Below are positions 39,359 through 50,245 of a stretch of DNA of 64,000 nucleotides, piece by piece. Both the position numbers and the translations under genes were made by a program. Numbering within the stretch: the first letter of the stretch is position 1; every line of letters begins with the position of its first letter. The stretch spans positions 1,550,001 through 1,614,000 of the forward strand of contig NZ_JAOCQD020000002.1 in the NCBI RefSeq assembly GCF_025290835.2. Reading direction: 5' to 3'. Source of the stretch: Aquabacterium sp. OR-4 (GTDB lineage Bacteria; Pseudomonadota; Gammaproteobacteria; Burkholderiales; Burkholderiaceae_C). The notes under the pieces are model-generated. The model ran no database searches. It was not told the origin of the DNA and worked only from the letters and a program-made list of their open reading frames with translations.

Positions 39359-40135
39359 ATGGCCAAGTGGACCGCCTTCCCCTATGACGACGTCGACTAC
39401 ACCTACGACCTGGCCGCGCTGAAGAAGGCCTGGCCCCAGCTGCACGCCGGCGACGCCGAACCCTGGCCCACCGACAAGGCGGTGCAGCAGGCCTGGGTGC
39501 TGTTCCATGCCGGTGAGTTCCAGAAGGCACACGAGGCCGGCCTGAAGGCCGGTGGCGCGGCCGGCATCACGGTGGCCAACAAGGCCCAGGCGATTTATGC
39601 CAACTACCTCGAGCCCAGCGAGAAGCTCAAGCTGACGATGTTCCAGGCCGTGGCCGAGCGCGCCGAGGCCTTGCTGGCCGAGCACTCGCAGCAGCCCAAC
39701 GCGCACTACTGGATGGCCTATGCGCTGGGCCGCTACAGCCAGGGCATCAGCGTGACCAAGGCACTGAGCCTGGGGCTGGGCAGCAAGGTGAAGACGGCGC
39801 TCGAGACGACCATCGCGCTGGCCCCCCAGCATGCCGATGCGCACATCGCGCTGGGTGCCTTCCATGCCGAGGTGATCGACAAGGTGGGCAAGCTGCTGGG
39901 CCGCACCCAGGGCGCCGATGCCGCCACCGGCCTGAAGCTGTTTCAGCAGGCGCGCAAGCTCAACCCCGGCTCGGCCATCGCGATGATCGAGTACGCCAAC
40001 GGCCTGGCCATGCTGGAAGGCAGCAAGCGCATGAAAGAGGCCGAGCAGCTCTACGCCGATGCCGCGGCCTGCGAGGCGGCCGATGCGATGGAGCGGCTCG
40101 ATGTCGAGCTGGCCAAGTCCGAACTGGAGGAATGA
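39359..40135 (+). CDS. Conserved TPR-like protein of unknown function
   Basis: I do not recognise a named family. The 258-residue protein has no signal peptide and is helix-rich, with TPR-like repeats (KAVQQAWVLFHAGEFQKAHEAGL, APQHADAHIALGAFHAEVIDKVG, GLKLFQQARKLNPGSAIAMIEYA). GGAGA at 39345-39349 supports ATG 39359. It lies downstream of the TetR gene in the same direction and is convergent with proB, 60 bp away. Confidence 0.75.
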   Translation: MAKWTAFPYDDVDYTYDLAALKKAWPQLHAGDAEPWPTDKAVQQAWVLFHAGEFQKAHEAGLKAGGAAGITVANKAQAIYANYLEPSEKLKLTMFQAVAERAEALLAEHSQQPNAHYWMAYALGRYSQGISVTKALSLGLGSKVKTALETTIALAPQHADAHIALGAFHAEVIDKVGKLLGRTQGADAATGLKLFQQARKLNPGSAIAMIEYANGLAMLEGSKRMKEAEQLYADAAACEAADAMERLDVELAKSELEE

Positions 40136-40195
40136 GCTGCGCGACACCGCCCGCCAGGCGGCCGGGCGGGCCGGCGCGCAAGCGGCCGCGCCGCC

Positions 40196-41314
40196 TTACA
40201 CCAGCACGAGGTTGTCGCGGTGGATCAGCTCGGGCTCGTTGACAAAGCCCAGCAGGCCCACGATCTGCGATGAGGGCTTGCGGGCGATCAGCCGCGCCTC
40301 GGTCGCCGCGTAGTTCGCCAGGCCGCGTGCGATCACCTGGCCGCCGGGCGTGCGCACCGCGATCACGTCACCGCGCCGGAAGTCGCCCTCGACCGCCGTG
40401 ACGCCGATCGGCAGCAGGCTCTTGCCCTCGTCGCGCAGCTTGGCCACGGCGCCGTCGTCCACCACCACCGCGCCACGCAGCTGCAGGTGGTCGGCCATCC
40501 ACTGCTTGCGCGCCGCCAGCTTGGCGGTGCCGGCCACCAGCAGCGTGCCGATGGGCTCGCCCGCCGCCAGGCGCAGCAGCGCATCGGGCTCGCGGCCCCA
40601 GGCGATCACGGTGCTGGCGCCCGAGCCCGCGGCGCGCTTGGCGGCCAGGATCTTGGTGATCATGCCGCCGGTGCCGATGCCCGAGCCGGCGCCACCGGCC
40701 ATGCGCTCGAGCTCGGGGTCACCGGCACGCGCCTCGTCGATGAAGCGCGCATCGGGGTTCTTGCGCGGATCGGCCGAATACAGGCCGCGCTGATCGGTCA
40801 GGATCACCAGCGCGTCGGCTTCCACCAGGTTGGCCACCAGCGCGCCGAGGGTGTCGTTGTCGCCGAACTTGATCTCGTCGGTGACCACGGTGTCGTTCTC
40901 GTTGATCACCGGAATCACCTGCAGCTGCAGCAGGGTCAGCAGGGTCGAGCGGGCGTTCAGGTAGCGCTCGCGGTCGGCCAGGTCGGCATGGGTCAGTAGC
41001 ACCTGGGCGCTGCCCATGCCGTGCTTGGACAACTGGGTCTCGTACATCTGCGCCAGGCCCATCTGGCCCACGGCGGCGGCGGCCTGCAGCTCGTGCAGCT
41101 CGGTCGGGCGGGTCTTCCAGCCCAGGCGCTTCATGCCTTCGGCGATGGCGCCGCTGCTCACCATCACCACCTCGCGGCCCTGGGCGGCCAGCGCGGCGAG
41201 CTGGCGGCACCAGTTGCCCACGGCCTCGGCGTCGATGCCGCGGCCCTCATTGGTGACCAGGCTGGAGCCCACCTTGACGACGATGCGCCGCGCGCCCTGC
41301 AACAGCTCGGACAT
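40196..41314 (-). CDS. proB: Glutamate 5-kinase ProB
   Basis: ProB phosphorylates glutamate in the first step of proline synthesis. The 372-residue protein has the amino-acid-kinase domain ([76 protein letters not shown]) and a C-terminal PUA domain ([20 protein letters not shown]). It is the last gene of the rplU-rpmA-obgE-proB set, three bases after obgE. Confidence 0.96.
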   Translation of the reverse strand: MSELLQGARRIVVKVGSSLVTNEGRGIDAEAVGNWCRQLAALAAQGREVVMVSSGAIAEGMKRLGWKTRPTELHELQAAAAVGQMGLAQMYETQLSKHGMGSAQVLLTHADLADRERYLNARSTLLTLLQLQVIPVINENDTVVTDEIKFGDNDTLGALVANLVEADALVILTDQRGLYSADPRKNPDARFIDEARAGDPELERMAGGAGSGIGTGGMITKILAAKRAAGSGASTVIAWGREPDALLRLAAGEPIGTLLVAGTAKLAARKQWMADHLQLRGAVVVDDGAVAKLRDEGKSLLPIGVTAVEGDFRRGDVIAVRTPGGQVIARGLANYAATEARLIARKPSSQIVGLLGFVNEPELIHRDNLVLV

Positions 41315-41317
41315 GGC

Positions 41318-42995
<1,678 letters not shown>

Positions 42996-43025
42996 GGTTC
43001 AAAGACTCCTTGGATCCGTGACCGA

Positions 43026-43337
43026 TCAAGCGCCGACAGCGCCGATCTCCAGCTCGGTGTAGCACTGACGGTGGCCGCCATGCTTCTGATAGTGCTTGCG
43101 GCGACGCATCTTGAAGATGCGCACCTTGTCGTGCTTGCCGTGCGACACCACCGTGGCTTTCACGCTGGCGCCGGCCACCAAGGGAGTCCCGACCGTCAGG
43201 CTGTCACCGTTGCCGATGGCCAGAACCTGGTCAATCACGATCTCTTGGCCCACGTCCGCAGCAATCTGTTCTACCTTGATCTTCTCGCCGGCAGCAACCT
43301 TGTATTGCTTGCCACCGGTTTTTATGACCGCGTACAT
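43026..43337 (-). CDS. rplU: 50S ribosomal protein L21
   Basis: The 103-residue L21 binds 23S r[23 protein letters not shown] opens the protein, which is followed by the basic [21 protein letters not shown] and ends [13 protein letters not shown] 43337 has AAGAGG upstream; the frame is open beyond it but unlike the family. The transcript probably begins near 43450, giving a leader of about 110 bases. Confidence 0.98.
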   Translation of the reverse strand: MYAVIKTGGKQYKVAAGEKIKVEQIAADVGQEIVIDQVLAIGNGDSLTVGTPLVAGASVKATVVSHGKHDKVRIFKMRRRKHYQKHGGHRQCYTELEIGAVGA

Positions 43338-43456
43338 ATGTGCCTCTTGAAGAAACGCTTCGATGTTGCTCCCCCGCACCCACCGGCCGCAAGACCTGGC
43401 CCGGATACTGTGATCCAGGCCCGCCAAACGACTTGGCGCGCGCGAAAGAACCGAAG

Positions 43457-43465
43457 ATTCTAGCA
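43457..43465 (-). promoter_or_regulatory. Extended -10 promoter of rplU
   Basis: The minus strand reads TGCTAGAAT, an extended -10 (TGn plus TAGAAT). No clear -35 hexamer is found at 16-18 bases, as is common for extended -10 promoters. It lies about 115 bases before the rplU start. Confidence 0.55.
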
Positions 43466-43533
43466 CAAGCATTCGCGAAGAAGAAACTTGCGCAGCTGGC
43501 ACCGGCCGGGCGCGGGCGGTCGAGGCGGCTCCC

Positions 43534-43539
43534 TATAAT
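43534..43539 (+). promoter_or_regulatory. -10 box before ispB
   Basis: A perfect TATAAT lies 26 bases before the GTG start of ispB; the transcript would have a leader of only about 20 bases. A matching -35 is not evident in the GC-rich sequence upstream. The rest of the 228-bp divergent spacer (43338-43565) shows nothing else beyond the rplU promoter. Confidence 0.5.
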
Positions 43540-43565
43540 TTTGGGCTTGCCTGGACCCGCCTGAC

Positions 43566-44567
43566 GTGATCGCACCCCTCCCCGCTGCACTGGCCACCAC
43601 CGCCGACCCGGCCACCATCGACCCGATGGCTGCCGACATGGCCCAGGTCGATGCGGTGATCCACCGCCGCCTGGCTTCGGAGGTGGCGCTGATCAACCAG
43701 ATCTCGCACTACATCGTCACCGCCGGGGGCAAGCGCATCCGGCCGCGCCTGGTGCTGCTGTTTGCCGAGGCGCTGGGCTTTGCCGGCCCCGAGAAGTACG
43801 AGCTGGCGGCCACCGTGGAATTCATCCACACCGCCACGCTGCTGCACGACGACGTGGTGGACGAATCCTCGCTGCGGCGTGGCCGGCAGACCGCCAATGC
43901 GCTGTTCGGCAATGCCGCCAGCGTGCTGGTGGGCGATTTTCTCTACTCGCGCGCCTTCCAGATGATGGTGGGCGTGAACCGCATGCGCGTGCTCGACGTG
44001 CTGGCCGACGCGACCAACGTGATCGCCGAGGGCGAGGTGCTGCAGCTGATGAACATGCACGACCCCGACCTGGCGGTCGAGGACTACCTGCGCGTCATCC
44101 GCTACAAGACCGCCAAGCTGTTCGAGGCCAGCGCGCGCCTGGGTGCCGTGCTGGCCGAGGCACCGCAGGCCGTTGAGGAAGCCTGCGCCGACTACGGCCG
44201 CTCGCTGGGCACGGCCTTCCAGCTGGTGGACGACCTGCTCGACTACGAGGGCGACACCCATGCCCTGGGCAAGAACGTCGGCGACGATCTGCGCGAAGGC
44301 AAGCCCACCCTGCCGCTGCTGGTGGCCATGAGCCGCAGCACTGAAGACGAGCGGCAGATGATCCGCCATGCCATCGAGCACGGCGAGGTCGCCCGGCTCG
44401 ACGAGATCATCGCGCTGGTGCGCCGCACCGGGGCGCTGGATGCCACGCGCGAAGCCGCGCGCACCCAGGCCGACAAGGCACGCGACGCACTTTCGGCACT
44501 GCCGGCTTCGAAGGCGAAAGATTTGCTGCTAGAATCATGTGCTCGGTCGGTGGAGCGATCCTCCTGA
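43566..44567 (+). CDS. ispB: Polyprenyl (octaprenyl) diphosphate synthase
   Basis: This 333-residue trans-prenyltransferase makes the ubiquinone side chain. The first Asp-rich motif DDVVD is at 95-99 (FIHTATLLHDDVVDES), the second DDLLD at 222-226 (FQLVDDLLDYEGD), with GGKRIRP at 54-60. The start is GTG 43566; the first ~20 residues are not conserved, so ATG 43626 (MAADMAQVDA) is an alternative. It is divergent from rplU, as in most proteobacteria, and IspE at 21 kb supplies the precursor pathway. Confidence 0.95.
   Translation: MIAPLPAALATTADPATIDPMAADMAQVDAVIHRRLASEVALINQISHYIVTAGGKRIRPRLVLLFAEALGFAGPEKYELAATVEFIHTATLLHDDVVDESSLRRGRQTANALFGNAASVLVGDFLYSRAFQMMVGVNRMRVLDVLADATNVIAEGEVLQLMNMHDPDLAVEDYLRVIRYKTAKLFEASARLGAVLAEAPQAVEEACADYGRSLGTAFQLVDDLLDYEGDTHALGKNVGDDLREGKPTLPLLVAMSRSTEDERQMIRHAIEHGEVARLDEIIALVRRTGALDATREAARTQADKARDALSALPASKAKDLLLESCARSVERSS
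44507..44535 (+). promoter_or_regulatory. Candidate promoter of tRNA-Pro inside the ispB 3' end
   Basis: TTCGAA (44507-44512), 17 bases and TAGAAT (44530-44535) resemble a sigma-70 promoter at the end of ispB, about 115 bases before tRNA-Pro. The -35 match is poor. Confidence 0.3.
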
Positions 44568-44653
44568 CCAGCCGATGACAGGTTCTTTGCAGCCAGTCAT
44601 CACCGCCCGGCGGCCCGCTTCACAGCGCCAAGGCCTGCCACACAAGGGCACAT

Positions 44654-44730
44654 CGGGGTGTAGCTTAGCCTGGTAGAGCGCTACGTTCGGGACGTAGAGG
44701 CCGGAGGTTCGAATCCTCTCACCCCGACCA
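44654..44730 (+). tRNA. tRNA-Pro (CGG anticodon)
   Basis: This is a 77-base cloverleaf with acceptor CGGGGTG/CACCCCG, anticodon stem CTACG/CGTAG, loop TTCGGGA (anticodon 44688-44690), T-arm GGTTCGAATCC and encoded CCA. It lies right after ispB; in many relatives pilB follows directly, but here an 8.8-kb signalling block intervenes. Confidence 0.96.
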
Positions 44731-44790
44731 GATTTTTCCGTCAAGTCCTCGTCGTCCGGCCTGTTGGCCCGACGCTGGTGATCGGACGGA

Positions 44791-47544
44791 TCAGCCGCCG
44801 ACGGCCTGCGCTTGCAGGCCGTTGTCGTTTGTGGCCACCGCGGCCTCGCCGTCGGGCGCACCCGCTTGGGCCTTCGATGCCAGGCTGGTCGCTGCGCACG
44901 CCGGCAGGCACAGCGTGAACACCGCCCCGCCCTCAGGCCGGTTGTGCGCCCAGATGCGGCCGCCGTGGGCCTTCATGATGCTGCGCGCGATGGTCAGGCC
45001 CAAGCCGGTGCCGCCGGCGCCGTCACCGGTGCGGGTGGATTGCGTGAAGGGCTCGAAGATGGCCTGCAGCTCGGCCGGCGGCACCCCCGGGCCTTCGTCG
45101 ATCACGCACAGGCTGATCTCGGCGGGCTGGCGGTCGCCGGCCGGCGTCTGGGCCAGCGCCAGCCACACCGTGCCGCCAGCGCTGGAAAAGCGCAGCGCAT
45201 TGGCCAGCACATTGCGCACCACCTGGGCGAAGCGAAAGCGGTTCAGCAGGGCCTGCAGCGCTTGCTCGGGTGGCTGCAACAGCACGCGGATCTGCCGCTG
45301 CTGCGCGATCGGGCTGAGCTCGTGCACCACCTCGGCCGCCAGCGCGCAGGGATCGGCAGGCTCCAGCGTCAGGTTGGCCAGGGCGCTGTCGAACTTGGAG
45401 ACATCGAGCACCTCGTTGACCAGGGTCAGCATGCGGTCACCCGAGCGGTGGATGTCTTGCAGCACATCGCGCAGGCGCTCGATGGGCATGGCCCGGCGCA
45501 GCGCCAGCTCCGAGAAGCCCAGGATGCTCTGCAGCGGCGTGCGCAGCTCGTGGCTCACGTTGGCGATGAAGCCCGACTTCACCCGGTCAGAGGCCTCGGC
45601 CGCATCGCGGGCATGGCCCATGACCCGCTGGGCCTGCAGAAACTCGGTCACGTCGTGGATGCTGCCCACCAGACCCACCACGTGGCCGTCGCGCTGGCGC
45701 AGGGCGATCTTGCTGATCTCGACATCGCGCATCTGGCCGTCGGCACGCAGCAGCTGCAGGGCGTCGTGGCTGTCGCGCAGATGGCCATGCAGCAGTTCGA
45801 ACTCGTGCGCTCGATGGGCCTCGACCAGCGGCGTCGGCGCCAGGCCGGGTTCGAGGCGCCGGCCCACCACCGCCGCGGCGCTCAGGCCGGTGAACTGCTC
45901 CCAGGCGCGGTTGGTGGCCAGGCAGCGGCCCTGGCGGTCGGTCACGAACACCGGCACCGGCAGCACCTGCAGCACGGTGCGGCTGAATTCGAGCTGGCGC
46001 TTGAGCTCGCGACGCGCCTGCTCGCGCGCGCTCACATCGACGGCAAAGCCCAGGTAGCTGCCCGCCTCGTCCGGCCCCGGGGCATGCCAGCTCAGGCTGA
46101 GCTCGACGCATGGGGCCTCGGCGCCGTCCGACAGCAGCGTGACCACCAGCGGTGCGGCGGTGTTGTCGCGCCCGCGCAGCCGGGCCTGCACGGCCTGGCG
46201 ATCGGCTGGCGCCACCAGCATCCACAGCGGCTGGCCGAGCAGATCGGCCTCGAGCCGGCCGGTGAGCTCGAGCATGCGCTGGTTGGCAAAGCTCAGCTGC
46301 CCGTCGGCGTCGGTGCGCAGCAACACCTCGTGCACGCCATCGACCAGCCGCCGCAGCTCGCGCTCGCGCGCCACCGTGCGCGCATCGGCGCGGGCCAGTT
46401 GCAGCGTGAGCTGCCAGCGGGCACGCAGGCTGCGCCAGGCCGCCAGCGTGAGCGCGCCCACCACCAGCCAGCCGGCCAGCAGTGCGCCAAGCACCTGGCC
46501 CAGCAGGGTGCGCCAGCCGGCCAGCACCAGCGGCATCGGCTTCTCGACCCAGGCCACCACCGGCATCACGCGCGAGGCGCGAAAGGCCACCAGCGCATCG
46601 CCGGCGCCATCCGCTGCGCCATCCGCCGCGCCAACCAAAGCGCCACCCAAGCGGCCATTCACCGCGCCATGAAGAGCACCACGGGCCACCAGGCTGCCAT
46701 GCTCGGCCTGCGGCAGCTGGCGGGCAAACACCTCGTGCCCGGTCTGCAGCGGCATGCTCAGCGAGGCGCCATCGGCAGACGGATGGGCCACCAGCGCCCG
46801 GCCGGCGGTGTTGAAGAGCAGGCCGGCAAAACCGCTGTCTTGCGTGGCCATGCGAAAGTGATTGGCCATGGCATCGGGGTTCAGCGCCGCCACCAGGTAG
46901 CGCACCGGGCCATCGCCGCGCACCACGCGGCGCACCAGCAAGATCAGCTCGGCCGGCGAGCGGCGCGGCGCGGTGCCATCGGCGCGCGGCGCCAGATCAA
47001 CCAGATCACGCGCGGCCAGCGGCGTGCCCAGCCAGTGCTCGCCGGCCAGCGCCGCCAGCGGCCAGGCGGCTGGCGCCAGGCGCAGTTGCTCGTTCTCGGG
47101 GTTCGAGCTGGCCAGCACGCGGCCATCGGCAGCCAGCATCGACACGCTGCGCAGCGCCGGCTGGCCCGGCAGCGCGTGGCGCAGCGCGGCATCGAGCGCG
47201 GCGCCCTCGCCGAGTGGCAGCGCGCTTTCCGACAGGGTCATCAGCACCAGCTCGGCGCTGACCAGGGTGCGCGTGACATGGTCTTCGAGCACGCGGGCCA
47301 TCAGGCGCGCGCTGCGGTGCTCCTGCGCCAGGGCCTCGGCATGGGCCAGGCGCAAGAACACCGCGGCGCCAGCGGCCATCAGCAGGGCCAGCATCAGGCC
47401 GGTCAGCGCGGCCAGGCGGTGGTTCAGCCAGGCGGGCGGCGCGCCGGCCGGCGCCGGTGGCGGCGCGTGGGCGGGGCCGGGCGGGCGGCCGAGCGCCGCC
47501 GCGGCCGGCACCGGCAGCGCTGGATCAGGCGGCCACCAGCTCAT
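44791..47544 (-). CDS. Membrane-bound PAS sensor histidine kinase
   Basis: 917 residues. TM1 is around LMLALLMAAGAAVFLRL and TM2 around LGALLAGWLVVGALTLAAW; between them lies a periplasmic sensor region of roughly 250 residues containing a low-complexity Ala/Gly stretch (GALVGAADGAADGAG). Two PAS domains follow (DGVHEVLLRTDADGQLSFAN; LPVPVFVTDRQGRCLATN), then HisKA with phospho-acceptor His665 in NVSHELRTPLQ and an ATPase domain (NVLANALRFS, DEGPGVPP, GTGLGLTIARSIM). No receiver is attached. ATG 47544 overlaps the LOV-like kinase gene by 20 bases, so the two kinases are probably co-translated. Confidence 0.9.
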   Translation of the reverse strand: MSWWPPDPALPVPAAAALGRPPGPAHAPPPAPAGAPPAWLNHRLAALTGLMLALLMAAGAAVFLRLAHAEALAQEHRSARLMARVLEDHVTRTLVSAELVLMTLSESALPLGEGAALDAALRHALPGQPALRSVSMLAADGRVLASSNPENEQLRLAPAAWPLAALAGEHWLGTPLAARDLVDLAPRADGTAPRRSPAELILLVRRVVRGDGPVRYLVAALNPDAMANHFRMATQDSGFAGLLFNTAGRALVAHPSADGASLSMPLQTGHEVFARQLPQAEHGSLVARGALHGAVNGRLGGALVGAADGAADGAGDALVAFRASRVMPVVAWVEKPMPLVLAGWRTLLGQVLGALLAGWLVVGALTLAAWRSLRARWQLTLQLARADARTVARERELRRLVDGVHEVLLRTDADGQLSFANQRMLELTGRLEADLLGQPLWMLVAPADRQAVQARLRGRDNTAAPLVVTLLSDGAEAPCVELSLSWHAPGPDEAGSYLGFAVDVSAREQARRELKRQLEFSRTVLQVLPVPVFVTDRQGRCLATNRAWEQFTGLSAAAVVGRRLEPGLAPTPLVEAHRAHEFELLHGHLRDSHDALQLLRADGQMRDVEISKIALRQRDGHVVGLVGSIHDVTEFLQAQRVMGHARDAAEASDRVKSGFIANVSHELRTPLQSILGFSELALRRAMPIERLRDVLQDIHRSGDRMLTLVNEVLDVSKFDSALANLTLEPADPCALAAEVVHELSPIAQQRQIRVLLQPPEQALQALLNRFRFAQVVRNVLANALRFSSAGGTVWLALAQTPAGDRQPAEISLCVIDEGPGVPPAELQAIFEPFTQSTRTGDGAGGTGLGLTIARSIMKAHGGRIWAHNRPEGGAVFTLCLPACAATSLASKAQAGAPDGEAAVATNDNGLQAQAVGG

Positions 47545-49765
47545 GGCCGCCCACCAGCATCTCGGTGGCCAGCGGCAGCCACAGCGTGACGCGCGTGCCG
47601 GCGCCCAGCTCGCTGTCGATCTGCACCTCGCCGCCCTGCAGTTCGACGATCTCCTTGACCAGCGACATGCCCAGGCCGGTGCCCGGGATGTTGCCGCTGG
47701 GGTCGGCACGGTAGAAGCGTTCGCACACGCGCTGCAGCTGCGCCGGTGTCATGCCGATGCCCTGGTCGCGCACCTGGATGCCCACCGCCGGCCGCCCCAG
47801 GCGCTCGCCCTTGAGCACCGAGACCTCGATGGCCCCGCCCTGCGGCGAGTACTTGTAGGCGTTGGACAGCACGTTCAGCAGGGCCTGGCGGGTCTTCTCG
47901 CTGTCGACATGAATGGACGCGTCGCCATGCTCGACATGCAGCGCCACCTGGCGGGTGTCGCCCGGCACCATCAGCGAGCCCAGCGTCGAGTCGATCAGCT
48001 CGGCCACGCGCATGGCTGCCGGCTTCATGTCCTTGCCCTGGCGGGCCTCGATGCGCGCCAGGTCGAGCAGCTCGTTGAGCATCTGGATCAGCCACGCGGC
48101 CTGGCGGTGGATGGTCTCCACCATGTCGCGCCGGCGGTCGTCGGGCACCGGCCGGCGCAGCAGCAGCTCCGAGAAGCCGAAGATGCTGGCCATGGGCGTG
48201 CGCAGCTCGTGCGCGGCGGTGGTCAGAAACTCGCTCTTCATGCGGTCGACCTCGGTCTCGCGGGTCACGTCGCGGAAGAACAGGATGGTTTCGCCGGTCT
48301 CGGTCATGGTGCGGCGCATGGCCCGGCGCAGCGTGCGGCGCACCGGCCGCACCAGGGCCATCGTGGCCTCGGCCTCGGCGGCCTGCGCGCCGTCGGGCGC
48401 CGCGTCCAGCACCGCGGCGATCGGCTCGTAGGGCTGCGCCGGATCGCACTGCTGCGCGAAGTTGGCGTCGAAGGACGCCAGGTTCATCATGCCGATCACG
48501 CTGTCGGCCTGCCAGCCGGTCATCTCGGCGAACGAGGGGTTGCAGTAGGCCAGCCAGCCGTCACCGTCGAACAGCACGAAGCCGTCTGGGCTGAGGCGGA
48601 AGATGGTGTCCAGGCGCGCGCTGCGGTCGGCCAGCGCACGGCGTGCGGCCTCGCGCTGGGTCACGTCGTTGATGATGCCCACGTAGTGCGTGAGCTTGTC
48701 CTGCGCGTCATGCACCGGCGCCAGTGCCAGCTCGTTGAAGAAGGGCGTGCCGTCCTTGCGGTAGTTGCGCAGCGTGGCTTCGGCCGGCTGGCCGGCGGCA
48801 ATGGCCTTGCGCAGCACCGCAATGCCGGGCTGGTCGCGGTCGGGGCCCTGCAGCACGCGGCAGTTCATGCCCACGATCTCGTCACGGCTCCAGCCGGTGA
48901 GCTGGGCAAAGGCCGGGTTGGCATACACCAGCGGCGCACCGGGCCAGGACATGTCGGCGATGACCACGCCGTTGGCGGTGGCCTCCAGCGCACGCTGGTA
49001 CAGGCGCAGCTGGTCGTCGGCCCAGCGTTTCTCGGTCTGGTCGCGCACCACCACGGTGTAGCGCAGGCCGCTGCTGGCGGCCACCTCAGGCGCCTCCGAG
49101 ATCGACAGCTCCACCGGAAACGAGGTGCTGCCGCCGCGCACGCCCTCGGTCTCGGCACGGGCCACGCGCACGCCGCTGCCCGACATCACCGCCGCCGCGC
49201 CCAGCTGCTCGCGCGCCCAGTCGGCGCTGCAGGCCGGCAGCAGCTGCACCAGGCCATGGCCGATGGCGTCGCGGGTCTCGATGCCGAACACCGAAGCCAC
49301 CGCCGGGTTGGCCACCACGATGTTCAGGTGCTCGTCCAGGCCCAGCATCGCGTCGGGCACCGCGCTCAGCAGGGTCTGCAGCCGCGCCTTCACGGCCTGG
49401 ATGTCGGCCACCTGCTGGGCCAGGGCGTCCGAGGCCTCGTTGATGGCCGTGGCCAGCTCGTGCTCCTCGCGGCTGCCCACCGCCTGCTCGAAGCGCACGC
49501 CGGCGCGCTGGGTCAGCGTGCGGCAGTGCGCCACCAGCTGCTGCAGCGGGTCCAGCCGCTGCGCCAGACGCCGGTTGAGGCCGGCCAGGATCACCAGCGC
49601 CAGCAGCGCCAGCGCCAGCAGCGGCCACAGCCCGGCGACGCCGGTGCTGCGCTGCGCCCCCAGCAGCCAGCCAACCAGCAGGCCGGCCACCAGGCACAGC
49701 AAGGCCGCCCCGGCGCTCATCGACAGCAGTTGCCGGCGCAGGCCGGCCTCGGATCGGTCGCTCAT
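47525..49765 (-). CDS. LOV-like/PAS sensor histidine kinase
   Basis: 746 residues. Two N-terminal membrane helices (about 18-36 and 46-63) are followed by three PAS modules (about 130-245, 258-370, 385-500). The middle one is LOV-like: GMNCRVLQGPDRDQ with the flavin-adduct Cys at 302, and NYRKDGTPFFNEL with Asn334 and Asn344. In the last strand YVGIIND, Ile365 stands where LOV photoreceptors have the signalling Gln. HisKA has His519 in TAAHELRTPMASIFGFSELL; the ATPase domain has NVLSNAYKYS, DQGIGMTP and GTGLGMSLVKEIV. Blue-light sensing is plausible but unproven. It is followed by the second kinase with a 20-base overlap. Confidence 0.9.
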   Translation of the reverse strand: MSDRSEAGLRRQLLSMSAGAALLCLVAGLLVGWLLGAQRSTGVAGLWPLLALALLALVILAGLNRRLAQRLDPLQQLVAHCRTLTQRAGVRFEQAVGSREEHELATAINEASDALAQQVADIQAVKARLQTLLSAVPDAMLGLDEHLNIVVANPAVASVFGIETRDAIGHGLVQLLPACSADWAREQLGAAAVMSGSGVRVARAETEGVRGGSTSFPVELSISEAPEVAASSGLRYTVVVRDQTEKRWADDQLRLYQRALEATANGVVIADMSWPGAPLVYANPAFAQLTGWSRDEIVGMNCRVLQGPDRDQPGIAVLRKAIAAGQPAEATLRNYRKDGTPFFNELALAPVHDAQDKLTHYVGIINDVTQREAARRALADRSARLDTIFRLSPDGFVLFDGDGWLAYCNPSFAEMTGWQADSVIGMMNLASFDANFAQQCDPAQPYEPIAAVLDAAPDGAQAAEAEATMALVRPVRRTLRRAMRRTMTETGETILFFRDVTRETEVDRMKSEFLTTAAHELRTPMASIFGFSELLLRRPVPDDRRRDMVETIHRQAAWLIQMLNELLDLARIEARQGKDMKPAAMRVAELIDSTLGSLMVPGDTRQVALHVEHGDASIHVDSEKTRQALLNVLSNAYKYSPQGGAIEVSVLKGERLGRPAVGIQVRDQGIGMTPAQLQRVCERFYRADPSGNIPGTGLGMSLVKEIVELQGGEVQIDSELGAGTRVTLWLPLATEMLVGGHELVAA

Positions 49766-49870
49766 CTTGCTTGCTCCATGCCGCGCGGCGCAGGCCGCTG
49801 CTTCATCCCCGGGTGCCGGCCGTGCCCGCCCCGGCGGCCGGCGGCCAGGCGTGCGGCGAGGCCGGCGGGC

Positions 49871-50242
49871 TCACGCGGTGGCGAGCAGCTGCTCGATGGT
49901 GTCGATCAGCTGCAGCGGACTGAAGGGCTTGACCAGGTAGGCCGTGGTGCCGGCGGCCATGCCGGCCTCGCGGTCCTTGACCTGGCCGCGTGCGGTGAGC
50001 AGCACCACCGGGATGTGCTTGATCGCCGGATCGGCCTTGATGCGCTGGCACACCTGCAGTCCGTCGAGTTCGCCCGGCATCATCACGTCCATCAGGATCA
50101 GGTCGGGCTTGACGTCCTGCGCGGCCTTCAGCCCCGACACGCCATCGGCGGCCTCGTGGATCTCGTAGTTGTCGAACTCCAGCGTCATGCGGATCAGCTT
50201 GCGGATGTCGGCATGGTCTTCGACGATCAGGATCTTCTTCAT
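49871..50242 (-). CDS. Single-domain response regulator (CheY-like)
   Basis: This 123-residue stand-alone receiver has no output domain. ILIVEDHADIR holds the acidic pocket, Asp52 in LILMDVMMPG is the phosphorylation site, LLTARG holds the Thr, and Lys lies in YLVKPFSPLQL. It could take phosphate from either kinase and pass it to the Hpt protein encoded at 52.4 kb. It follows the degenerate kinase gene by 3 bases. Confidence 0.93.
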   Translation of the reverse strand: MKKILIVEDHADIRKLIRMTLEFDNYEIHEAADGVSGLKAAQDVKPDLILMDVMMPGELDGLQVCQRIKADPAIKHIPVVLLTARGQVKDREAGMAAGTTAYLVKPFSPLQLIDTIEQLLATA

Positions 50243-50245
50243 GGG

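Noticed and set aside
47545..47709. Upstream start of the membrane histidine kinase at 47709
   Set aside because: The extra 55 residues are Arg/Ala/Trp-rich out-of-phase translation of the preceding kinase's C-terminus; ATG 47544 fits the gene overlap and domain start.
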